This document shows, piece after piece, positions 44,461 through 56,439 of a DNA stretch of 64,000 nt (positions are counted from its first letter, which is position 1; the number at the start of each line of letters is the position of its first letter). The DNA is taken from the NCBI GenBank assembly GCA_014058105.1, contig JACGCM010001747.1, forward strand, positions 1,922,001 through 1,986,000. Direction: 5' to 3'. The translations under genes were made by a program, and so were the position numbers. The notes beneath the pieces are model-generated. The model was not told where the DNA came from. It searched no databases and was given only the letters and a program-made list of their open reading frames with translations. Source of the stretch: Kingdonia uniflora. Lineage: Eukaryota; Streptophyta; Magnoliopsida; Ranunculales; Circaeasteraceae.

Positions 44461-44835
44461 TCACCCAATACGCGACCATACCATGACAGATGAAGAAAAT
44501 GAATTCAAGTTTGCAGGTAACATGAATTGGATCGAGGAGACTAGAGACAAAGCAATCATGAATTTGAGAAGCTACCTCCAAACTTTAACCTGATCTTACA
44601 ACAAGCGCGTTCGCCATAGAGAGTTCAAAATCAATGATCTCATCCTAAGGGAAATTCCTAAACACATAAAAAAAGTAAATGCTGGGAAACTGTCTAAAAA
44701 TTATGAAGGTCCTTTTGTCATTGTTAGAAAAAGTAGCATTGGTTCTTACGATCTCGCTACTGAACGCGGAGATTGAATCCCTAATCCTAGGAACACGGGG
44801 AGATTGAAGTTGTATCGCAGATAAAAATCTATCAC
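44461..44835 (+). pseudogene. Element C integrase, second part
   Basis: Continues the integrase cut at 28734: HPIRDHTMTDEENEFKFAGN, MNWIEETRDKAIMNLRSYLQ, a stop, SYNKRVRHREFKINDLILRE, AGKLSKNYEGPFVIVRKSSI and the closing NPRNTGRLKLYRR. This is the C-terminal chromodomain-less tail with the SGKL...YEGPF..V pattern common to gypsy integrases. Two in-frame stops. Confidence 0.9.
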
Positions 44836-45059
44836 AGTGTACCTTTCTACAATTCAATCTATCATCTTGTATGACGGTCTTACATCAATAAGAGATTTAT
44901 GTTTGATCCCCATACGTCTGAGTACTTTTTACTATTTCATGCAATACACTATCAAACACATTCATCGTACGTCAATCTTATACCAATAAAATAATTGTGT
45001 TCGATTGCCCTACACAATGATACTTTTTTAATATATCTAAAAAGTACTTCTATATAGAA

Positions 45060-45311
45060 ATTACAGATTGTTGGTTGCTTTAGCCAAATTGATCATCTAT
45101 ACATTACAAATTGTTTGTTACTTCAGCCAAACTGATCATTTATACATTACAGATCGTTTGTCGCTTTGGCCAAACCAATCACATATTAAATTACAGATCG
45201 TTTGTTGCTTTTGCCAAACTGATCACTTATTTACATTTCAGATTGTTTGTTGTTTTGGCCAAACTGATCACCTATACATTACAGATTGTTTGTTGCTTAG
45301 GCCAAACTGAT
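45060..45311 (+). repeat. 43-bp tandem repeats in element C 3' UTR
   Basis: GCCAAACTGATCA-type words at 45083, 45126, 45169, 45213, 45258 and 45301 (steps 43, 43, 44, 45, 43), with ACAGATTGTTTGTTGCTT between. Overlapping open frames here are repeat artefacts. 44836-45059 and 45312-45490 are plain non-coding UTR. Confidence 0.92.
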
Positions 45312-45490
45312 CTGTCATCTATGCTCCTCTACGTTCGTTACCTCCACAATCATCTACTATAAAATAACCTTCGGGATTATCCTATACAATAGATATTCAA
45401 CTCATTAAGTATCGTTAGTTTATCAAAAGGTTAGTATAAATCACTATTCTAGACAGTCCTATTTTCATACATAGTGCCTCCTTACAATCG

Positions 45491-47880
45491 TTACTCCTCA
45501 ATAGAACTATCACTCGAATCATCACCTATATTAAAACGCCCCGCAACGTCACGTGCATAACCCTTGTACAGCCGTTGACGCATAAACTCTGGCATTCTCC
45601 CCATAACAATTTTTTTGCTAAGTTTACTTCGAGCTTCCTTCGACGAAGCTTCCAAATGATCGCAACGCTTCTCTACTCGTCGTTTCTCATCCAACACATC
45701 AGAATTTTGAGACTCCAACACTATCATGAACTCATCCATATGATAAATCAATGATATTATCCCATCAATTCCCATTTCACAATTCTCCCATTCTAACCTC
45801 TTCTCATCAAGATGAATCTCCGCCTGTAATAGGTCAGCATCTAACTATGTATTTGCGTCATGCAATTGTGCATTCTCTTTCAGGTGCTCCAAAGTATTTA
45901 ACTTCAGCACCTGTATGGTATGCCCTAGAGTCACTACTTTGTTCCAAGCCTCATTTGTGTTTTTGTTTTGTTTATTATGGGCCTCTTCCATCTTCTTTAT
46001 CAAAGCATCAACAACTAGCCATAACACTTCATACTTAGAAACGCGAGCTCACGTATCAGCTACCTCCGCTTCAAGCATATTTACTTGGAATTGTAAGCCT
46101 TTTACATTTTTACCTTCCTTCTCTAATTCTGCCAGCAGTTTTGTAATTTGAACTCGAGCAGATTTTTACTCCACCCCCTGCTGGCTCGCGTGCCACGGGC
46201 CACCTGTAAATCCAACCTCTTTAATACTTATAATTTCTTTTAACTCCTCTATTTTTCTCAGTCCCCTAGCTAGATCCGCCTTTCTCTTCTGAAGCTCCTC
46301 AGACAATCGAGCTCCTATGTTTCGTTCTCGTGCTATCTTCGCCTTCATGCTTTCTTCCAATCCAATAGCGCTTTTTAGTACCCCCTTACACAAACTTAGC
46401 TCAGCGTTCAATTGACCGTTTTGGACGTGAAACGCGTCACACTGACTTTAAATAGCTATCAGTTCCACCTATCATAACAGTTTACATTTATAATAATTTG
46501 ATTATACCAACAAATTGCATATCATAGTTAACAAGTTTAAATCAAGAACATGGTATCTGAGTAATATCAATACATCGTTCTATTCATCATGACAGAGAAC
46601 AGATTTCATTTATCAGCAACAACAGTGTACAAAGATCTAATACATATGCAAGGCCAGTAAAAAAACAATAATACCTTATTTTTGATTTTTTAAGAAATGA
46701 AAAGACTGCCCTGTATCTCTCGAACTCTTTATACTCGTTACTTGTACATCTACCAAGTGGTAAAGGAAACCACCTCCTGTTGACATTGTTTACACCGTGA
46801 TCAGGGTATCAGGCTTTTAACCTCCTCCTCACCCTCTTCTGATGACAGTTCCTTCAACCTCGGAAAAAGTTTTTTACCAATAATTTCTTCATCACCTTTG
46901 GAAAACCACATATTCTCACCCTTAGCGCTCTCTACATCAAAGTCCTTCCCATATTTCGTCACGAACTTCCTAAATTCGTTCTCTACCCTAGCCAGTTCTC
47001 CCCCATAAGAATCAATAACATTGTCTATATGGCGTTCATATTCTGTTCGACAATGACTTTTGCTCGCGACGGATATAGATGCTCCTTCAATGTCATATGC
47101 GCCTTGTGCAGCCGCTGGCACATTTCTTTCTGCAATATACCTAAATCCCTCAAATCAGCTTCTACCTTCATTCGAATAGTCACTTCTTTCAATAATCACG
47201 TTACTAAAGACTTTTTTTCTCCACGTGTTGCAATAACTCATCCTGTAACCCCTTTATTTCCCCATATAATTACTTTTGGATCTCTATTTGCTCTTTTCTT
47301 ATCCTAAAAAATACAATTCTCATGGCCCTTCGATCCTACATAAAGCCAAACGCATCTGATAATGGTTCTACATAACCCCGTACAACAGACACACCAGCTC
47401 GAACAGAATACTTTTTTGCCTCTAAACTATGACGATTAAGTATTTCTTGAGCTAAAAACATAACTCGAGCTGGGTCTGGAACTACGCCTCTCACCTTCAA
47501 AAGCTCTACATAAGCTTCTTTTAACCCTCGTTCACTATCTACTTTGACCTTGAAATACAATGTCAAAGCTATTAACATACTTTGTCATCTAAACTTTTCA
47601 CTCAGGTCGTTAAAATAGGTCAACTCTTTTAGTTTTCGCACTAATACCCCCATTTACTCTTCCTTTCGTAACACCTCATCCATTTCTATTTTTATCTTAG
47701 CATATCTACACTGGAGATCATATAACTCTTTACAATTTTTCTCTGAATTCAACTTAAATTACCTTTTCTCATATTCAGTTTTATTAAGTACCTGCAGAAT
47801 ACAAGCCACGGAATCCCTCGCTCTACTCATTGACCTCTCCAGTTCGGAATCAGTTTTCTCAGTTACTTTATCTCTTACAC
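45491..47880 (-). pseudogene. Element C antisense gene 2 (coiled coil)
   Basis: Reads leftward. 47578-47336: ALTLYFKVKVDSERGLKEAY, VVPDPARVMFLAQEILNRHS and RAGVSVVRGYVEPL. 47121-46801: YGGELARVENEFRKFVTKYG and GENMWFSKGDEEI. 46411-46166 and 46027-45845 are heptad-rich (RKADLARGLRKIEELKE). 45775-45491 ends in an acidic tail GDDSSDSSIEE. It aligns with 9841-7261 of A. Some breaks are probably introns, others stops. Function unknown; a structural or assembly role would be a guess. Confidence 0.6.
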
Positions 47881-48019
47881 AGAGTACAAATAATTTACTA
47901 TAATATAAACATCCAAGATGAACATGTTTCGAATCATCACTCCAACTTCAACAATACAGAGTACAATCAAATTAATATCACACGAACTGCATCAAATCCT
48001 TAACAGAATACCACATAAG

Positions 48020-48586
48020 GTTTAGAGATTCTTGCTGATTTCTACCTCAGATGGAGGATCCAATGTTTGCCCAAGAGGATGACATGGATCAATATGTTCA
48101 GAAGGAGGATCCAATGCTTTTTCAGCTACTCAGAATGGCTTAGTACTTTCTGGTGGAAGCTCCAACGTTTTCTCTGGTATAGTAGCAGCATCAGCCATTC
48201 CTTCGTCAGCAACCTCTTAAGGAAAAACTATTTCCCTATATCTACCAGTTTAGCCTAACTCAACATCAGCTACACTCAATCCAAAATCATAATATGATTG
48301 GACGAAGTGGTCCTTTTCTAATAAAAGTACCTTAACCAATTTTGACATAATAACGTCATGTTTTACCAGATCGTTATACTTTTTTGTGACCTTGACAGCC
48401 GATGTAGCATCTTCAGCTCTCTTCTCCTTCTCTAGCTTGAGCTCAGCTTCGAGCTCCTTCATACGAGCAGATTGAGCTTCAAACTTCACCCTGAACTCCT
48501 GGCTCCTCATTTCCAGACACATTTTTGTTTCCTTCAGCAGCATCGAGAACTGCCAACACAAACTTACACAAAGACAGATTTAGTAC
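48020..48586 (-). pseudogene. Element C antisense gene 1, C-terminal part
   Basis: Open stretch 48561-48250 is a coiled coil (RMKELEAELKLEKEKRAEDA) followed by LVKVLLLEKDHFVQSYYDFG, like the A segment ARNSLIQAFYFW..KDD at 10060. After a stop it continues with TGRYREIVFP and an acidic, Pro/Glu-rich tail. The gene is cut here by F; its 5' exons lie at 59103-63562. Confidence 0.6.
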
Positions 48587-49149
48587 TGTAGGGACTTATC
48601 CCTCGATCTCACTCAAAATTGAGCTCACGAGGCTCGATTTACCACCATCTCAGGCTCACGCATTTTTAACACTTAACACTCCAGTCAACATTCCAACCAA
48701 CCCCACGAGCTACTCAAGAACGTGGATCGAGCTAAACTCGGAAAACGTTATCCAGTCAAAGATACATGTCTCACACGAACTCGTTAGTTATTCAGTCAAC
48801 CACCACAAACCACATTATTCGGAAAACGTACTCTAACATGATGAAGAGTTTGGGAAAAACCTATTTAAAGGAAAAGTTCCAGAAGAGACAGGGACCAAAA
48901 AAATTATAGAAACTTCTTATTTACAAGATTAAAAGCATTTCTATATTTAAAGATCACTTGTAATAAAGATATCGGCTTTAAGCAATAAAGATACTTTTAC
49001 AAAAATCTTTCATACGAGGTCGTGGTTTTTTACCTATTCAAAGGTTTTCCATGCTAAAAATGCATATTTCCATTAGAATATTGTTACAGGTTCATTGGTA
49101 TGATAGTTAATTCCTAATCATTTTGAGCATATAGAATTTGGCCATTGTA
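48587..49149 (+). repeat. Element F 5' LTR (563 bp)
   Basis: TGTAGGGACTTATCCC to GGCCATTGTA. TATTTAAAG-type box near 48865; hairpin at 49021-49053. Confidence 0.94.
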
Positions 49150-49151
49150 TT

Positions 49152-49169
49152 TGGCGCCGTCTGTGGGAT
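49152..49169 (+). other. Primer binding site, element F
   Basis: TGGCGCCGTCTGTGGGAT, two bases after the LTR end. Confidence 0.85.
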
Positions 49170-49257
49170 AGATTGCATTTCCGCGATACCCTAAGGCATT
49201 CTTTCACTATAATTTTTAATTATGGTTTCTTCCAGACGAACGAGCTGACTAGATCAC

Positions 49258-49600
49258 TATGTCAGGGTAGAGGCTTCTCACAGATGGATCAGTAAGACCC
49301 ACAGGGTAGGGATTAGGAACGTTCTGATTACCCCTTCTAATGGCAGAATTGAGAAATCAATCTACTTGGATTTTGAGGCCTCAAATAATGTTATCGAGTA
49401 TGAAGCTCTCATTCACGGACTCGACCTCGTACTTGAGCTCGATGTCCCCGAACTCTCAGTTTATACAGATTTATTACTCATCGTTCATCATTATTCTGAG
49501 CAATATAAGAAGAATGGGAAGATGATCGAATACGCAGCCCTCGTTGCAGATAAGATGAGTAAATTCGTGAAAGAAACTCTCGAATATCTTCCTTGAGGTG
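49258..49600 (+). pseudogene. Element F second RNase H (aRNH)
   Basis: LLTDGSVRPTG (first Asp) at 49270, then a frameshift. Open stretch 49366-49596 gives DFEASNNVIEYEALIHGLDL (Glu) and LSVYTDLLLIVHHYSEQYKK (Asp), then MIEYAALVADKMSKFVKETL. The 50 bases before it are the remains of the gag start and the deletion junction. The linker follows (49600-49920) with PSINRISVCTINAGG. Confidence 0.88.
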
Positions 49601-49924
49601 AAAATGGACACGCCGAATTCTTGACATATCTAGCCAGGGTCTTGGGTACAGAAGCTCGATATCTCCAGATCAAAATCATTTCAACCCCTAGTATTAATCG
49701 CATATCTGTATGCACGATCAACGCTGGGGGCCATAAAGGAGGAGACGACGATTGGCAAAAGCCTTTCTAAGCCTACCCTGGTGTTGACAACAATTACAAC
49801 GGAGCACTCCCAGCAGATCCAACAGAGTACCGACAGCTAATCAACAACTCGAAGCATTACATTACTTAAAACGGTATGCTTTACCGCATTTATGTTATAG
49901 GGCCTTACCTAAAGTGCCCCTCCA

Positions 49925-51005
49925 AGTCAAAAGCAGATGAACTGCTTCTCGAATTACACGAAGGAACTTGTAGCTCCCACGCCGCAGGTAGATCATTAGC
50001 GAATAGAGTTATCACTCAAGGAGTATTCTGGCCCGGCATGTTCAAGCAAGCATAAAAGTATTCCCGCAGGTGCAACACCTGCCAAAGACATGGACTATGA
50101 TACGCGTCCCTACGCTCAAACTCCATGCAAGTAAGGTTTTTTGGCCATTCAAAAGATGGGAACTAGACCACGTCGGCAAATTCCCTAAATCTCCAGGTAT
50201 TCGCCGTCACCTACTCGTAGCTACCGATTACTTTACAAAATGGGTAGAAGCAATTTCACTATGTCGAACCAGTGATGAAGAGGTCATCTCCTTTATTTGG
50301 AACCACATAATCACTCGGTTCGGGTGCCCCCACCTAATTTGTATCGATAATGGGCCCCAATTTGTGGGAGATAAAGTCGTAACCTTCCTAAACCGCCACA
50401 ATATCATCTACTCACTATAAAATCCATACTACCCTGAAGGCAATGGCCAAGCTGAAATCACCAACAAAACCATCGTGCATGGACTCAAAAAATGGCTTCA
50501 CTTACTGAAAAAAGGAAATTGGGTTTGCGAACTTCCTCACGTCCTGTGGGCGTATCGAACCACTCCCAGACAATCTACTGGGTCCACCCCATTCCTCCTT
50601 TCTTATGGCACTGAGGCTGTCATTCCTTCTGAATATCATCATCCAGTTCGTGATCATGAGCTGACTGACGAGGAAAATGTGTTTGAATTGGCTTGCAACC
50701 TCAATATGATAAATGAAACCAGGGAACGTACCATCGCTAACCTAGGTCGATATCATCATATGCTTTTCAAATCTTATAATAACCGAGTCAAGATTCGTAC
50801 TTTCCAAATCAAAGATCTCGTCCTTAGAGAAATTCTTCAACATCACAAAAAGCCTCACGCTGGAAAATTAGCCGACAATTGGGAGGGTCCATTTATTATC
50901 ACAGGCCACTCAGGCCTGGGATCATACTATCTCATGACAAAAGAGGGAGTCCCCATTTCAAATCCATAGAATACTAGGCGACTCAAACGGTACTATCGTT
51001 AGGCG
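49925..51005 (+). pseudogene. Element F integrase, best preserved in the window
   Basis: LLLELHEGTCSSHAAGRSLA (His-His) and CNTCQRH (Cys-Cys) form the zinc domain, split by a frameshift near 50070. The core keeps all three acids: RWELDHVGKF, CIDNGPQFVGDKVV and GNGQAEITNKTI. TAA at 50418-50420 and a second frame change near 50425 lead to 50475-50969: LPHVLWAYRTTPRQSTGSTP, NLNMINETRERTIANLGRYH, KLADNWEGPFIITGHSGLGS. The tail NTRRLKRYYR is the usual Tat end. Only three or four lesions. Confidence 0.92.
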
Positions 51006-51129
51006 TTTTACTACCCCATTTCCATTATTCGTTTTTTGTCTTTCAATTCCAAAAGTGAGATTCTCATCTCCATCCAATGTAAATTATGAACTTATCAATA
51101 AAATTTTGTTTGAACAATATCATTCTCTT

Positions 51130-51738
51130 CACGAACATTCGACCAAACTCTATAGATTAAAGCATAGATAATACTAGCTTATAATCGATCTTATCCAAGT
51201 TGGATCAAGGACATCACTTGATTTGACTCCTTCTACAACATCTTTGTGATTGTAGCAAGTATAGAAACTTGTTTCATATCAAAGACTCTACCAAACAGGA
51301 GATAAGGCAAAGGTAATACTAGTCTTCATCTTTTTCAACTTGTTTAGATCATTTTTACTGGCTGGATCAAGGATATCACTTGCTTTGGCAGACTCTACTA
51401 AATCTCTGCGATTATAGAAAGTGTAGAAACTTGTTTTATATCAAAGACTCTACCAAACAAGAGATAAGGCAAAGGTAATACTAGTCTTCATCTTTTTCAA
51501 CTTGTTTGGATCATTTATACCGGTTGGATCAAGGATATCACTTGGTTTGGCAGACTCTTACTAAATTTCTGTAATTAAACAAATGTAAAAAAAATTATAT
51601 CAAAGACCCTACCAGGCATAAGATAAGGCAAAGGTCATACTAACTTTCATTTCTTTCAATATGTCTGCGACATTTCTATAGTTCAAATCAAGTTTCAACT
51701 TGGTTTAACTCAACCTATTTCTGCGATTGAACAAATGT

Positions 51739-51772
<34 letters not shown>

Positions 51773-52000
51773 ACCCCACCAGGCATAAGATAAGGCAAAG
51801 GTTATACTAGCTTTCATCTCTTTCAATATGTCTGCGACATTTCTATAGTTCAAATCAAGTTTCAACTTGGTTTAACTCAACCCATTTTTGCGATTGAACA
51901 AATGTAAAAAATTTATTTTATATCAAAGACCCCACCAGACACAAGATAAGGCAATGGTTATACTAGCTTTCATCTATTTCAATGTGCCTCCGATAGATAC
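51130..52000 (+). repeat. Tandem array of about 160 bp in element F 3' UTR, with a TA run
   Basis: ATACTAG-type words at 51171, 51316, 51478, 51637, 51804 and 51960 (steps 145, 162, 159, 167, 156). Each unit has AAGGCAAAGGTAATACTAG and GGATCAAGGATATCACTTG. The third to fourth unit contains a (TA)n run at about 51742-51771 that lengthens it. The motif resembles the GGCATAGATAATACTAG of element E. Confidence 0.9.
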
Positions 52001-52019
52001 TATTTATTTTCAGGGAAAA

Positions 52020-53461
52020 TTCATATTACAAGGGTTTCTTTTCTGCAGATGGAGAGTCAGCAGTGCTTCCCCCAACATCAAGAGGTTGAACTTTCAGATC
52101 ACAGCAGGTCTACCCGATTCTATCAATTCAGCAGTTTGAGGGCCCAGTTGGGACTCCATGACGCCCTGACAGTTCCTTCGATCTATCTTAGCTCCACAAA
52201 TGCATTCCTTATCCGATAGTGTTTTGAACAAGGTATCTCGTTCTGACTCAAGTCTTTTTACTTATTTTACAATGTATGCAACAATTGCTTTTAATAGGTC
52301 GAAGCGTGACGTATCAGGTATGACCATTACTGCAAATTTTGCTCTCACCTCCTCAAGGCGTGACTCTAACCATGCATACTCATTCTTCAGTTAAGTCATT
52401 TCTACATCGACCTTAGCATGATAGATTATATTCTCCTCCAACTTTTTTGTATACTTCGTTGATTCAGCAAGGTGCATGGCTTCTAAATCTACTACCCGAG
52501 CACGAAGTCTCCGAATTTCTGCGTTCAACTCTTCCCTAGCCAGAATATCTTTCAATAATTCTTCTTTCCTCTTCACCAGTGATTCCTTTGCTTTGATCTC
52601 CCCTTCCAGAACTTTCTCCCTGATAAGAGCAGCGTCCAACTTATGCTGACATTCCCTCAAGTTCGTATTTCCCTTCTGGACATGCCCTTGAATACAAGAT
52701 ACGTCACTCTCTAGCTCTCTAATTCGACCTGAGAGACTAACTACATCCCCTCAAACTAAAGGAGTCTTAACCTCAGTTCTACTTTCCCCTTAACGTTCTC
52801 TAGCCTCAACTTTCTTGACACACGCAATGGCCTGCGCCAGTTCAGCCTTAAGTCGTGCAACCCTCTTATTTAAATCGTTGCATCTTCGTTACATTTCCAA
52901 TAATTCCATATTCTAGGCTGGTAGGGATATTTGCAAATGTTCAGCTACAGCTTCTGAAGCCGATAGATTTTCTTGAGCTACTCTCAGCTCGTCGTCTTTT
53001 TCGACCAATTTTTGTCTCATTCGCTCTAGCTCGCTCCTATATTTCTGGAGATCAGATCAAAATCGTTCCTTCGATTATTCCAATGCCTAAACACGGTATT
53101 GAGCCATGTCGGCCTACTTACCCTTCACAGCCAATGCGTCAACACGACTTTGAAGCTTCTCGGTGTGTTCTGTTACCTCTGCTAGCTCTTTTAATACCGT
53201 ATTTATCTCGGCATCTTTCCCTTCGACCTGAAGAGTAAAATCGGAAACGGCCTGGGTCACCTCCACAAGTTTAAAATACGCCTTTACGTATTGATCTTCT
53301 ATTTTCTCGTTCGCCTCCACCATCTTATCGAACTGCTCAGCAAATTCTCGATTACACATGAGTACGTCGTCCTTACGTGAGTGAGATGAATCTAATTCGA
53401 CCTGGGAAATATAATAATTTTTAGTACAGTTCGATTCAGGAAAGCCTTTGAATATATACAT
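52020..53461 (-). pseudogene. Element F antisense gene 2 (coiled coil)
   Basis: Leftward open stretches 53461-53114 (FDKMVEANEKIEDQYVKAYF, LKELAEVTEHTEKLQSRVDA) and 52660-52391 (LVKRKEELLKDILAREELNA, LEAMHLAESTKYTKKLEENI), rich in heptads. It lacks the LTLYF..KVDSERGL block of A and C as far as I can see. Same place and orientation as their second antisense gene. Confidence 0.5.
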
Positions 53462-53469
53462 ACTACATT

Positions 53470-53925
53470 TCTAAAGAGACTATATGATTTTTAAACATCT
53501 GCAGTCCAAATACTTTTAGACTAAAAGTTTGGAGTTCATTCTTAGATGAACGCATCATGAGTTTTCTTTCCTCGTACAAGGTACATACTTTCAATATGCT
53601 ACTTTATATTAATAGCGTTGGATTTTTACCATGGATTTATATCCTATCTACTTGATAACTTAACGTTGGTATAGCATACAAGTCAAAAGACCTATCCCGA
53701 TTTAACCTACAGCCCCGCTTGCGCATACAGCAAGGCTTTAGAGGTCTCTCTTTCCCAGGCAAGTTACGACTCTAGATCTTTTATTCTGAGACTCATCTCT
53801 CTAATTGCCTACAAAAGGTTTATAAAATAAAGTTAATCTACAGAAATTTCTTCCCCACACACAGTTTAAACAACTTACAAATATTTATACAAACACACGT
53901 GTCTACCCTACCTTCTCACTACCAC
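53470..53925. other. Element F spacer between antisense genes 2 and 1
   Basis: AT-rich, no open frame of note; it probably contains an intron or intergenic piece. Confidence 0.4.
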
Positions 53926-53926
53926 C

Positions 53927-56358
53927 TTATAGGAGCTCGATGTCATCCCCTTGATTGTTGAGCACCGTCTGGAGGGAAATACCATCCAAACCATCCACGA
54001 TCCCCACCGCTTCTGCTTCTTCTTCATCTTCCTCCTCAGCATAGGTGTCCGCCTTAATGGTATCCATATCCTCCTCAGAATAGCCTTTCAGCATCAAATG
54101 ACACCCTAGTCTGTCAAGCTCCTTAACCATCCCGTCAAGATTGGCCTTTGTCTCCACCTGCAGCTGACCAATCGTCACGGCATGAGAAGCCTTCAGCTGC
54201 CTAACTTCCTTCAAAGCATCAGTCCTGGATCAAGCTAATTTTTTTTATAGCTCAATATTTGCCTTCTTCAACTCGTTTTATTCTTCCTCAATACCGAGCC
54301 AAATCCCCTTAACAAGTTGAGCAACCTGCTAAAATTTCATCGATCTCAGCGATTAACTCGAAACGTATTAAGTAGTTCTTTCCGATAATATAAAATTACC
54401 ATCTTGCTCATGTCTTCCTCTCCATGGAGAACCGCCAACCTGGCCCTTTCCTCGACCTCTTTGAGGTCGTCCATTGCAGCAGATCGCCCCTCGGTGACCT
54501 TTTCTCCTGATTCCCCTGCGGGTTTGACCCTCCCCCTCTTATCTTTTGTGACCTCAGCACTTCCAGTGGTACCAGAGGTCGGCAGAGCCTTTAGCATCCA
54601 TTTCTTTGGATATTTTAGATCTATTTTGCTCGGCATAGCAGGATTTGGCTGAGCCGAACTGCCAGTTCCAGGAGTCTTGGAAAAATTAGTTCAAGCCTCC
54701 TCACCACTTACTTGCCTTTTCCCTTCGTCAACACCTGCCATCAAACTGGTAGACTGAGCTTTTTGAACCTTTTTCAACCTACTATCAACCCTTTTCTTTC
54801 TACTCGAGTCCCTCCAACACAAGTTTGAGTTTAGTTTCCTCCTCTGCAACTTCGTCCAACAGAGATTCCTTTCTCTCCACTTTAGACTTCACACCTGCAA
54901 TAACAACATTTTTACTATCAACTACAGTTATCAGTAAAACGCAACAATAATTCTATTTATGCATGTCTATACTTACTTTGATTTACAGTTCTAAATCGAA
55001 GGTCCAAAGGTTCTTCATCATCTCTTTGAAGACAATTACCCTTCACCCATATGATATTGTCTTTCCAGGTTCGACCTACTGAATTCAGATCGAAAAAGCG
55101 ACGCCGAGTTGCGCTCGCACCAAAATATGACCCCCCATAGGCCTTATAATTTTTTACCCCATAAAACTACAAAAACGTCCACAGGGGTTATCCTCCTCAT
55201 TTTTCCCTCATTTTCCCATTTTTCATTCAGATGGTCACATACGGTTATTACCTGCCACATACTCCCGTTCAATTGAGCAGGACATCCCCCAATTGCATTC
55301 ATAATCCCCTTCGCCAAAATGGTGAGGGGAAGGCTCAACCCATACTCTAATTAAGATAGGTAACACAAAAAATCCTCTGAGAGGTCACTCCGGAGATCCC
55401 CGTCAAAATATTCTAACATGATCGATTCATCTATACCCCTATCTCGTTTTTCCACTTTCAAATTAGCCAACAGGTAAAAATACTCTTCCCCTACCGCTAC
55501 CGTATAACCCCTAAACTGCCTGCCGGTAAACTCTACACAATTGCCTCACTTCCCTCCTACCGCCGCCTTGGCTTTACAAAACTCTCTAAAGGCATCAGAA
55601 CCAGAAGGATAAGATATCAATTGATGAGAGAAACCCGAGAATTGTTTCAATCCTACTTCCCCTTCATTATCAGTCTCATTCGTCTGACCAGAGGTCAATA
55701 CCTCATTAACAGATGAACTACCCATCCTAAAAATAATTTCTACAGGCACTTTTTCGACCCTACACAGATGTCTCTCATGCCTGACCTACATACAGGTTAA
55801 GCTATTTATCATTCTTCCATCTATGTATATATATATATATTCAGCATATATCTCTGATCAGTCATTTACGTATAACATATATCTTTAACATATATATACG
55901 TCAATATATATTGCATAGATCTCTACTAACCTTCAATATCCGAATGAGAATCGGCAGTTATGTCAAGCCTTTCCCTCACAACGCTGCTGTATAACCACCT
56001 ACGAGATCCAAAATCTTTTGCCCTCTTTAGCCGTTTATCACCTTCGGATAACTTTTTATCAAATCCTTTGATCTTTCGTCGTCTCTCTCTGAGTGCTCTC
56101 CAAATTTTTAAAAGTTGTAAAACGCTTGATTGGAGACGAAGAATCACTATTTATCCTTTTCCTCTCAAACGGCTGGCATTTATTGCTCCTCACACGAACC
56201 GTCCTCGATTCCAGAACCGGGGCTTCCTTTCCACTCTCCATGTCAGACGCCTTGTATATTTTCAATAAAACCACATTTCCATCATTACAACTCCCCTCAT
56301 TTTTTAACATATTTTTTCTCCCTATTTCTATATCTTTTCCTGGCCTTCTCGTACTCAT
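53927..56358 (-). pseudogene. Element F antisense gene 1 (spliced, conserved block plus coiled coil)
   Basis: Exon 1 from ATG 56358 (MSTRRPGKDIEIGRKNM) to 55931, where donor GTTAGTAGAG follows. Exon 2 begins near 55713 (MGSSSVNEVLTSGQTNETDN). The conserved block is at 55338-55144: LPLTILAKGIMNAIGGCPAQ, LNGSMWQVITVCDHLNEKWE. Then FFDLNSVGRTWKDNIIWVKG and NCLQRDDEEPLDLRFRTVNQ (55090-54975). A linker with a charged helix (54636-54346) and KASHAVTIGQLQVETKANLD (54190) leads to an acidic tail ending GDDIELL at 53927. Homologue of the A and C genes. Function unknown. Confidence 0.68.
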
Positions 56359-56429
56359 GATGAGTCACTCTGTATGATGTCAGAGTCTTATTTCCTTTTG
56401 CATACAAAACAAACCGAGAAGCTTCTGCA

Positions 56430-56437
56430 TTTTTATA
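56430..56437 (-). promoter_or_regulatory. TATA box of element F antisense gene 1
   Basis: TATAAAAA on the minus strand, about 72 bases upstream of the exon 1 ATG. Position comparable to those in A, C and D. Confidence 0.5.
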
Positions 56438-56439
56438 TT

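Noticed and set aside
45068..45362. Repetitive open frames over the 43-bp repeats
   Set aside because: They follow the tandem unit in overlapping frames; not a protein.
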